A DNA stretch of 9,245 bases from DATDRQ01 sp035291645 (GTDB taxonomy: Bacteria > Chloroflexota > Anaerolineae > Anaerolineales > UBA4823), in the NCBI GenBank assembly GCA_035291645.1, contig DATDRQ010000078.1, forward strand, positions 1-9,245. Direction: 5' to 3'. The notes below the pieces were generated by a model. That model searched no databases, had not been told where the DNA came from, and was given only the letters and a program-made list of their open reading frames with translations. Within the stretch, counting starts at the first letter, position 1; each line of letters starts with the position of its first letter. The translations under genes and the position numbers were made by a program. Below are positions 1 to 5,565 of the stretch, in pieces.

Positions 1-577
1 CGGGAGCCGGGATGGCGCGGCTCACCGTCTGGGGATCGTCGCCGGAGATTGAGCCGATCAGCAGCCGGATCACCTCCAGCGGGCCGAGCACGGCGCGCGT
101 GTCCCGGGCGATCTCGCCGTTGAGCGTGGCGCCCAGCGCGAGCGCCGCCAGATCGCGCCCGATCAACGAGCCCTCCTGGGTCTGCAAGCTGAGACCCACG
201 AAATACAGATTGCGCGCCAGCTGGGCGGCCGGCTCGAGCAGCAGGTCCAGGCTCACCACAATGGTTGTCCCGGAGATGGGGCTGGCCAGGTTGACGTGCT
301 GTCCGACGGCGATCAGGCTGCCGTCCACTTGCCCGCTGATCGTGATGTTGGTGCCCACCGCCAGCACGTCTCCCACCACCTCTCCCGCCAGGGTCACGTC
401 CGTCCCGGATAAGATCGCGTCGTTCTCCAGCACCTGCCCGGCGGGGATGGTATCCTCGAAGACGATCGCCTGCGCCTTGGCGGGCGGGACGATGCTGAGA
501 AAGCCGCCCAGCAGCATCCCGGTCACCAGCAGCAGGCGCACCCAGCGGTTGTGTTGCGTATAGCCAAAGTTACCCAT
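1..577 (-). CDS. Exported bactofilin-like (polymer-forming) beta-solenoid protein, C-terminus cut by window edge
   Basis: The frame stays open from an ATG at 575-577 to the left edge, giving 192 visible residues and no stop, so the gene is partial. Residues 1-35 look like a signal peptide: RWVR, then a hydrophobic stretch with LLLVTGMLLGGFLSIV, ending in AKA-Q. From about residue 45 onward there are short repeating beta-strand units rich in G, V, I and D (for example GEVVGDVLAVG, 65-75, and GQVDGSLIAVG, 82-92). This is the pattern of bactofilin or CcmA-type polymer-forming beta-solenoids. Family knowledge: cytosolic bactofilins form scaffolds, while versions with a signal peptide are common in Chloroflexota and often continue into C-terminal membrane helices; their role is unknown. 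A strong AGGAGG ribosome site 7 bases upstream fixes the start. The gene lies 130 bp after the ligand-gated channel gene, so it may be cotranscribed or have its own promoter. I am confident of an exported beta-solenoid and less so of the exact family. Confidence 0.75.
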   Translation of the reverse strand, partial: MGNFGYTQHNRWVRLLLVTGMLLGGFLSIVPPAKAQAIVFEDTIPAGQVLENDAILSGTDVTLAGEVVGDVLAVGTNITISGQVDGSLIAVGQHVNLASPISGTTIVVSLDLLLEPAAQLARNLYFVGLSLQTQEGSLIGRDLAALALGATLNGEIARDTRAVLGPLEVIRLLIGSISGDDPQTVSRAIPAP

Positions 578-584
578 GAGAGTT

Positions 585-590
585 CCTCCT
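585..590 (-). promoter_or_regulatory. Strong Shine-Dalgarno site (AGGAGG)
   Basis: On the minus strand AGGAGG sits 7 bases before the ATG at 577. This perfect anti-16S match confirms the start of the beta-solenoid protein. It is stronger than the site in front of the channel gene upstream, which suggests the gene is translated independently. Confidence 0.8.
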
Positions 591-707
591 GTTATGGTCC
601 TACCCGTGGATTTCGGGAGGTAGCCCCGGCCGGTTTTGCCGTTCGATTGATTGATCAGGCCTTTACGGCCGGCGTTTGATAATGGATCCCGACTACCTTG
701 GTTTGCA

Positions 708-2597
708 CTAAAAGAATATCCAGTAGGCGATCAGCAGGGGGATGATATACAGCAGCGGAAAGGCGTAATCCAGGACATGATCGACGCGCTCGGCGCGCCC
801 GGCGCGGTCCGCCATCTCCAGTCGGCGCAGCTGCACGTTGTACAGCACCATTACGGCGTTGACGATGAAGGTCACCGCCATGATCGCATCCAGGAAGGTC
901 AGGTAGCCGAGATGGGGGTAGTTATCCGCGATGCTGAAGCTGAAGGCGATGAACAGCAACAGGTTGCCGGTGGCGACTTCGATGCGCCGCCCGTAATCCT
1001 TCAGGAACAGGTTGACCCACCCGACCAGGCTGATCAGCAGGATCGGCAGGAAGATCTGAAAGACGTAGTAGTCCAGGTGGCGCGGGGCGCTGAAGGAGAA
1101 GGTGTAGCGCGAGTTGACCGTTTCGGTGCTGACCTGTTGGCTGCCGGTGGACTCCTCGAAGGTGGTCAGGACGAACTCGTCCTCGCCGTGCCCCGGGTCG
1201 ATCTCGGAGTATCCCGGCAGCACTTCGAAGATGTACAATCCCTGCGGGTAGATCATATCGGCGATGAAATAAAACGACTGCGTGTCGAAGGGGAACTTCT
1301 TGAAGTCGAAATCGATCTGCAGGTTGGTCGAGAAGCGTTCGAAGTAAGTGGCCTGCCCGTCAGGGCGCACGATCACTACCCGGTTCTGAATCCAACGGTT
1401 GCCCTGCTGGTTGTAGATGGTGAAGTCGGGCCAGCGCCCCTGCACGTCTGCCAGGAAGCGGTCGAACTCCTTCTCGGTGTAGGATTTATAGGCGCACTGG
1501 CAGGTATCCGGGCTGAAGGCCAGGGCCGGGTCGCTCCAGTCCATACGCAGGCTGGCGACCACGCTGTAGTAATCGTCCTTCTGGGCGATGTTGTATATTT
1601 GTTGCAGCTTGAGGCCCACCTTCACCGGGATCGGTTCTAGCAGAACGGGTACCCCGCTCGTTTCGGCCTGCCCACTGATCACCTGCGGTGCGTTGACCCC
1701 AACCAGCAGGCGGAAACCACCGCTGGCCGGCTCTCCCTGCGCATCCACCCCAGAGACCTCCAGACGGTAACCCTGACCGCCTTCCGCCAGAGTCGTTTCG
1801 AAGGAAGCCGTCTCCTGCTCCCCGTTCAGGTTGGCGACGTTGACCGGCTTGCCGCCGTAGTCGCGCAGCATGGCCACCGGGCGGAACGCACCGGGGCTGG
1901 TTGGCTCCAGGTAAACGTACAGCGTGTCGCCCGGGTCGATCTCCCGCAGCCGCAGGGTTTGGGTAGGTTCTTCGGCGCTGAGGGACCCATTCAGTTGTTC
2001 GACGGAGACGCCGGTCGAGAACGCTTCCCGGTCCTCGACCGCCAGGACGTCGCCGGTCGGAGTTGCCTCGCCGCCCAGCACCTGCGGAGCGTCCAGGCCG
2101 ACCAGCAGGCGGTAGTCGCCGGCGGTAGAACGCCCGGCGGCGGAGAGCGAACCGCCCACCACCAAGGAGTAATCGCCGTCCGCGGGTACGGTGAATTCGA
2201 AGGCGGCGGCGTAGCCCGTCCCGCTGTCATCGTCCCAGGCCAGCAGGTAGCGATCGCGCAGCACCTGGATGGCCTGCCGCGGGTCTTCCCCGCTTTGCAG
2301 AGCCTGCTGGACGTCGGATTGGTATGATTGGAGCGCCTGGAGCGGCGCCTGGTCGCCCTTGAGAAGCCCGGCCAGCGGGTCCAGATTCCCGGAGGTGGTT
2401 TCCATATAGAAATACAGCCGGTCTCCCTGGCGCAGGCCGGGCAGGTTGTAAATCCGGTATTCATTCGGACTTAGGTTCCCGGCCAGCTCCTGCACCTGGG
2501 CGGCGCCCTGGGCGAAGGCGGGTAAACCCACAGTGGCCAGACCGGCGATCAGGAGGGCGACGCGGCAGATGGATCGAAACAGGCGGGGTTGGATCAT
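708..2597 (-). CDS. Pentameric ligand-gated ion channel (prokaryotic Cys-loop receptor homologue) with two N-terminal PPC-like domains
   Basis: This 629-residue protein is predicted to be a ligand-gated channel of the plasma membrane. Residues 1-29 form a signal peptide (cut near AFA-Q). Residues 36-180 and 200-315 are two related beta-rich domains resembling PPC domains; each ends in a near-identical motif (RLLVGLDAPQV at 163, RLLVGVNAPQV at 296). The ligand-binding domain spans about 316-507. It carries the Pro-loop signature FPFD at 435-438, but the two loop cysteines are replaced by Ile428 and Phe442, as is normal in bacteria. M1 is about 508-532, M2 537-556, M3 566-588 and M4 607-629, with a short M3-M4 loop of about 18 residues and none of the long cytoplasmic domain of animal receptors. 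GLIC and ELIC are roughly 320 residues, so about half of this protein is N-terminal extension; DeCLIC is a known channel with a comparable double N-terminal domain. The gene lies 22 bp after the DUF4332 membrane-protein gene, suggesting one operon. The ribosome site is weak (AAGAG, about 12 bases away), so translation may be coupled. The ligand is unknown. Confidence 0.93.
   Translation of the reverse strand: MIQPRLFRSICRVALLIAGLATVGLPAFAQGAAQVQELAGNLSPNEYRIYNLPGLRQGDRLYFYMETTSGNLDPLAGLLKGDQAPLQALQSYQSDVQQALQSGEDPRQAIQVLRDRYLLAWDDDSGTGYAAAFEFTVPADGDYSLVVGGSLSAAGRSTAGDYRLLVGLDAPQVLGGEATPTGDVLAVEDREAFSTGVSVEQLNGSLSAEEPTQTLRLREIDPGDTLYVYLEPTSPGAFRPVAMLRDYGGKPVNVANLNGEQETASFETTLAEGGQGYRLEVSGVDAQGEPASGGFRLLVGVNAPQVISGQAETSGVPVLLEPIPVKVGLKLQQIYNIAQKDDYYSVVASLRMDWSDPALAFSPDTCQCAYKSYTEKEFDRFLADVQGRWPDFTIYNQQGNRWIQNRVVIVRPDGQATYFERFSTNLQIDFDFKKFPFDTQSFYFIADMIYPQGLYIFEVLPGYSEIDPGHGEDEFVLTTFEESTGSQQVSTETVNSRYTFSFSAPRHLDYYVFQIFLPILLISLVGWVNLFLKDYGRRIEVATGNLLLFIAFSFSIADNYPHLGYLTFLDAIMAVTFIVNAVMVLYNVQLRRLEMADRAGRAERVDHVLDYAFPLLYIIPLLIAYWIFF
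924..989 (-). other. M2 pore-lining segment of the ligand-gated channel
   Basis: This stretch encodes residues 537-558. Aligned without gaps to the remembered M2 sequences of ELIC and the nicotinic receptor, it gives Arg -1' (537), Arg 0' (538), Glu 2' (540), Gly 6' (544), Leu 9' (547), Ala 13' (551), Phe 16' (554) and Asp 20' (558). Leu 9' and Phe 16' match the hydrophobic gate positions of ELIC. Acidic rings at 2' and 20' suggest cation selectivity. That is an inference from family rules and depends on the alignment. Confidence 0.7.
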
Positions 2598-2619
2598 GTT
2601 TCGGCGGGCTCTTTTATGC

Positions 2620-4134
2620 TTAGTAGTAGATTTTGCGGGGCAGGACCTTCGCCTGCGCGACCCAGTCCTGGACCTGGGCCAGCACGGGCGGCTTGCGCAC
2701 CAGCTGTTTGCTCTCGTTCACCGACAGGACTGCCTGGAACAGGTGCTCGGGATTGCGCATGGCCAGCTCGACGACTGTGTCGACTCCGGCAGCCTCCAGC
2801 AGGTCGGCGTACTCGGAGCCGACGCCCTTGATGCGGAACAGGTCGACGTGGTTGACCCACTCGAGGATCAGCCTGCCGCTGATCCCGGTTTGTTCGGCCA
2901 GGCTCTGCCGGCCGCGCGGCGTGGCGCCCTGCTCGAGCAGCTCGCCGGGGGTGGTGATGCCGATCCCGGCCAGCTTCTCGGCATACGCTGGACCGATGCC
3001 TTCGATATAGGCCAGTTCATAGCCCATCTGGGCTGGTCGGTACGCCGCCGCGCCGCCGGGCAATTCGGCTTCGCTGGCCACAACTTGCTCCTGTGGCGCG
3101 TCCGCCGCGGCCAGCTCGGGATCGACGCCGGCCAGTTCCTCGATCGTGGCCGGTCCGCCGGATTCCCCGTTATCGTCCATGCCGGCGGCTGCGGCGAGAA
3201 CGCCCGCCCCGGCTGCCAGGCCTGCGCCTGGGAGCGGCTGGGTCTCGGCGACCTCGAGCAAGGCTTCCACGGTGTCTTCGCCGGCCGGTTCATCGCTGCC
3301 CGGTTCTTCCTCGCCGGATGCGGCGACGGCTGCGGCAACTGCGGCTGCCCCAGCCGCGGCTGCCATACCAGGACCGCTCTCCCCGGTGTCTGACTGCTCT
3401 TCTTCCGGCAGCCACATGGGAGGCGGGGATTCCACCGGGGTGGTCACGACCGGCTGCGTGTCGCCGGTGGGGACTCGGACGGGATGGGTATCCCCTGACT
3501 CCGGGGTCTCTTCGACTAGCGTCCCTGCCACAAGGGCGCCTGCTACAGCTGCCCCCTCGACAGGGACCTCCTCAACCGGGACCCCCTCATCAGGAGTCTC
3601 TTGCACCAACGCCGGCGGCGTCTCGTCGGTTACCGGGGCGGGTTCCTCTGCCGGCCCCGGGCCGCGCCCCCGCCCGCGCCCGCGGAACATCAGCCAGACC
3701 ACCAGCCCGGCGACCAGGGCGATCAGCACCAGGGCGATCAGGATCTTGGCTACGTTGCCCAGGCCTTGTTGGGCCGGCTCCTCGACGTAGCCCTCCTGCT
3801 CCCCGACGGTCACCAGCTGGCTGTAAGCGGCCACCGCCGTCGGGCTGGCCCCCGGGTCGGCCTGGACGGTCGCCAGGGCTGCCGGGCCGTCCTCGCCCAG
3901 CTCTTCGTAGCGCTGCAGGGCTGCGTTCGAGTCGAACGTCAGGGCGAAGGAATCGATGGCGGCCCGCAGGTAGTCGACCTGGTAATCCATGAGCATGTCC
4001 TCTGGGGAGGCATCGGTCCACTGGACCGGGAATAACCACCAGCCGAGGACGACCAGCCCGATCACCAGGCCGATCGCCAGCGCGGCCAGGGCGATCCACA
4101 GGTTTCGGTTACTCGAAGCTTGGTTGGCGTCCAT
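2620..4134 (-). CDS. Two-helix membrane protein with low-complexity linker and C-terminal DUF4332-like helix-hairpin-helix domain
   Basis: The protein has 504 residues. TM1 is about 12-35. An acidic domain of about 93 residues (36-128) follows, starting with WTDASPEDMLMDYQVDYLRA. TM2 is about 130-150, directly followed by RGRGRGRG. By the positive-inside rule the acidic domain is outside and the rest is cytoplasmic. Residues 151-370 are a disordered-looking linker rich in Pro, Glu, Thr and Val, with two Ala/Gly-rich patches (256-273, 304-318). Residues 372-500 contain two helix-hairpin-helix motifs (IEGIGPAYAEKLAGIGI at 377, IKGVGSEYADLLEAAGV at 435) in a DUF4332-type arrangement. Helix-hairpin-helix folds usually bind nucleic acid or serve as protein contacts; no role is known for this combination. 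The start is supported by GGAGAG 5 bases upstream. The gene is promoter-proximal and ends 22 bp before the ligand-gated channel, so a partner or scaffold for that channel is a plausible inference. The tail and topology are well supported; the function is not. Confidence 0.88.
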   Translation of the reverse strand: MDANQASSNRNLWIALAALAIGLVIGLVVLGWWLFPVQWTDASPEDMLMDYQVDYLRAAIDSFALTFDSNAALQRYEELGEDGPAALATVQADPGASPTAVAAYSQLVTVGEQEGYVEEPAQQGLGNVAKILIALVLIALVAGLVVWLMFRGRGRGRGPGPAEEPAPVTDETPPALVQETPDEGVPVEEVPVEGAAVAGALVAGTLVEETPESGDTHPVRVPTGDTQPVVTTPVESPPPMWLPEEEQSDTGESGPGMAAAAGAAAVAAAVAASGEEEPGSDEPAGEDTVEALLEVAETQPLPGAGLAAGAGVLAAAAGMDDNGESGGPATIEELAGVDPELAAADAPQEQVVASEAELPGGAAAYRPAQMGYELAYIEGIGPAYAEKLAGIGITTPGELLEQGATPRGRQSLAEQTGISGRLILEWVNHVDLFRIKGVGSEYADLLEAAGVDTVVELAMRNPEHLFQAVLSVNESKQLVRKPPVLAQVQDWVAQAKVLPRKIYY

Positions 4135-4139
4135 CTCTT

Positions 4140-4145
4140 CTCTCC
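4140..4145 (-). promoter_or_regulatory. Shine-Dalgarno site (GGAGAG) of the DUF4332 membrane protein
   Basis: GGAGAG on the minus strand lies 5 bases before the ATG at 4134, good spacing for a ribosome site. It supports the chosen start of the two-helix membrane protein. Confidence 0.65.
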
Positions 4146-4195
4146 ATGTTCATATTGGCGCTGATTGTTATCCCCCACTGGCATTTTCTGTGAAT

Positions 4196-4204
4196 ATTGT
4201 ATCA
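4196..4204 (-). promoter_or_regulatory. Candidate extended -10 promoter for the channel operon
   Basis: The minus strand reads TGATACAAT: a TGn extension followed by TACAAT, one mismatch from the TATAAT consensus. It lies in an AT-richer patch within otherwise GC-rich DNA. Transcription would begin near 4189, leaving about 55 bases of leader before the ATG at 4134. I see no good -35 hexamer at 17-18 bases (CTTCGG), which fits an extended -10 promoter that needs none. It is placed to drive the DUF4332 protein and the ligand-gated channel. This is a sequence match only. Confidence 0.4.
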
Positions 4205-4301
4205 AACATTGGCCGATTCCGAAGCCAGTGAAAGATGGAGGTATTCGCTTTGAAGCGTGCCGTTGAAGATTGCGGCGCGGGTCAGCCGGCGAGCGGCGGG
4301 T

Positions 4302-4616
4302 TCAGGACGGGATGTGGACGGTGAGCTTCAGCGTGCGCGGTTGGATTTCATCACACAGCTGGCGCGCCTGCGCAAAAAAAGCTCCAAATTCAGGTTGGCT
4401 GCGCCAGGCCTGGATGCTTTCTGCGCTTTCCCAGGGACCTATCGAAAGAAACCGTTGAGGGTGCTCAATGTCCTGCAAGAGGTGCGCCTCTCCGGCGCCG
4501 GGCTGGTGCCCGGCTGTCCAACGCGCAAATTCCTCCCAGGCGCGGATGAATTCTGCCTCGCTCCCCGGCTTAACGGACCAGATTCCTGATGTGAAAAGCT
4601 GACCAGGGGCGTCCAT
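4302..4616 (-). CDS. Small ABM-fold protein (antibiotic biosynthesis monooxygenase-like)
   Basis: This is a complete 104-residue protein, a usual length for one-domain ABM proteins, which are dimeric ferredoxin-like alpha+beta barrels. The pattern fits: an opening strand (LFTSGIWSVKPG, 7-18), a first helix with EAEFIRAWEEFARW (20-33), a middle strand pair ending in RFLSIGPWES (55-64), and a second helix with SIQAWRSQPEFGAFFAQAR (67-85). A last strand (LKLTVHI) ends near the C-terminus. Known members include quinol monooxygenases and heme-degrading enzymes, but the fold is used widely and no catalytic residue here decides the reaction. There is no signal peptide or membrane helix, so it should be cytoplasmic. 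AAGGAGAG lies just upstream, giving a clear start. It sits 80 bp after the K+ channel gene and is the last gene before the promoter gap at 4135-4301. An in-frame alternative start was not seen. The family is likely; the substrate is unknown. Confidence 0.75.
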   Translation of the reverse strand: MDAPGQLFTSGIWSVKPGSEAEFIRAWEEFARWTAGHQPGAGEAHLLQDIEHPQRFLSIGPWESAESIQAWRSQPEFGAFFAQARQLCDEIQPRTLKLTVHIPS

Positions 4617-4622
4617 TCCATT

Positions 4623-4630
4623 CTCTCCTT
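4623..4630 (-). promoter_or_regulatory. Shine-Dalgarno site (AAGGAGAG) of the ABM-fold protein
   Basis: AAGGAGAG on the minus strand sits 6 bases before the ATG at 4616. A second ATG at 4621 in another frame lies only one base from this site and is therefore an unlikely start. The site supports translation from 4616. Confidence 0.65.
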
Positions 4631-4696
4631 TTCTGATTCTCTCTACGAATTCTGGATAGGACCAGGCACGTTGGGGACATCTCCACGGAGCACAGA

Positions 4697-5515
4697 CTAG
4701 GGTGAGGGGGGTGGCTGGGCTTCCTGGACATCCGTCTCCGCCTTGTTCACGGGCACTCCATCCGGGCGGGCTTCGAGCAGGCTGCGGATGGCCGCCAGCT
4801 CAGACTTTAGGCTGTCCAGGTCGTCCTGGTCGCGTTTGCGCCGGTTCGTGATGAAGGTCGAGGCCAGGAAACTGCTCAGCACGCCAAAGAAACCCACCCC
4901 GGTGAGCATTACAAAAACCGCCACGCTGCGCCCTTCCGCCGTCACCGGTACGTAATCGCCGTAGCCGACCGTAGCCATGGTGACGAACGCCCACCAGACC
5001 GCCTGGTAGCCGGTCTGGATATTGGCGTCCGGGTCCGCGCTCTCGGCCATCACGACTGCGCTGCTCCCCAGGGCGATCACGACCAGGATCACCAGGAAAA
5101 TAATGAACAGGGTGCTTTCTGCCAGCTTTTCACGCGCCTGGAGCAGGATCACGTGCGGGGTGTTCTGCCTCATCTTCCGCCAGGACCGGATCATCCGGGC
5201 GATGCGCAACAACCGCAATATCGGGAAGCCCGGCAGGCTTCCCAGAAGGTCTACCCAGCCGCCGCGCAGGAAATAACGCAGCTTATTCTGGGACAGTCTC
5301 AAGCTGCGCAGGAAGTCGAGCAGGAAGATCAGCGCCACCATGTAATCGACGGTGGACAGCACCTGGACCACCTGAACCGGCAGGGGCAGCACGTAGATGC
5401 CGGCCAGCAGGAAAAGCGTGATCATCGTCACGACCTGGATAAACAGCTCGTAGCTAAGGTTGGTAGCGACCTCTTCGGATTCTTGATCGAGATAGGAATA
5501 TCTTGAAGCGGTCAT
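4697..5515 (-). CDS. Voltage-sensor-type potassium channel (six transmembrane helices, TVGYGD filter)
   Basis: The 272-residue product is a potassium channel subunit of the plasma membrane, expected to work as a tetramer. S1 is about 22-43, S2 56-70 and S3 86-97. S4 (99-116) has Arg at 101, 104, 107, 110, 113 and 116, one every third residue, as in true voltage sensors. Asp67 in S2 and Asp89 in S3 are acidic residues that could pair with S4. S5 is about 134-157, the pore helix 170-181 (TGYQAVWWAFVTMA) and the filter TVGYGD 182-187. S6 is about 196-222. A charged tail at 224-250 (RRKRDQDDLDSLKSELAAIRSLLEA) looks helical, perhaps a short coiled coil, and the end is Pro-rich. There is no RCK or cyclic-nucleotide domain. 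The length is typical for a bacterial Kv-like channel. The start has GAGGGG 11 bases upstream, longer than ideal spacing, and an in-frame stop just upstream excludes an earlier start. It follows the GH13 gene by 50 bp. Confidence 0.93.
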   Translation of the reverse strand: MTASRYSYLDQESEEVATNLSYELFIQVVTMITLFLLAGIYVLPLPVQVVQVLSTVDYMVALIFLLDFLRSLRLSQNKLRYFLRGGWVDLLGSLPGFPILRLLRIARMIRSWRKMRQNTPHVILLQAREKLAESTLFIIFLVILVVIALGSSAVVMAESADPDANIQTGYQAVWWAFVTMATVGYGDYVPVTAEGRSVAVFVMLTGVGFFGVLSSFLASTFITNRRKRDQDDLDSLKSELAAIRSLLEARPDGVPVNKAETDVQEAQPPPSP

Positions 5516-5565
5516 CGATTCATGATCCCCTCAGGAAATTGGTGTAAACCGGCCCGGCGCACGGA

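Noticed and set aside
613..680. GC-rich inverted repeats (CCGGCC/GGCCGG, GGCC-GTAAA-GGCC) after the ligand-gated channel gene, as a terminator
   Set aside because: The stems are 4-6 pairs, the longer one has a loop of about 35 bases, and no T-run follows on the minus strand.
651..1640. Long plus-strand open frame (329 codons) opposite the ligand-gated channel gene
   Set aside because: It is antisense to a clearly recognisable channel, its translation matches no family and is rich in Gln, Val, Asp and His as expected of a reverse frame in GC-rich coding DNA, and it has no ribosome site.
3655..3690. CG-rich run near 3660-3686 as a DNA repeat or Z-DNA-like site
   Set aside because: It simply encodes the RGRGRGRGPGP segment after TM2 of the DUF4332 membrane protein, so coding explains it.
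3093..3992. Plus-strand open frame of 299 codons opposite the DUF4332 protein linker
   Set aside because: The product is almost entirely Pro, Arg, Gly, Ala and Ser, a typical shadow of a GC-rich low-complexity coding stretch.
4246..4257. Small hairpin CGCT-TCAA-AGCG after the ABM-fold gene, as a terminator
   Set aside because: Only four pairs and no T-run; too weak to call.
4681..4690. Palindromic CTCCACGGAG between the K+ channel and ABM-fold genes, as an operator or terminator
   Set aside because: Four paired bases around a two-base centre is expected by chance in this composition and it has no flanking support.
5512..5523. Three-codon open frame (ATG AAT CGA TGA) overlapping the start of the K+ channel gene
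   Set aside because: It could be a tiny leader, but its ATG is only 3 bases from the GAGGGG site and such an overlap easily arises by chance; no attenuator-like structure is visible.
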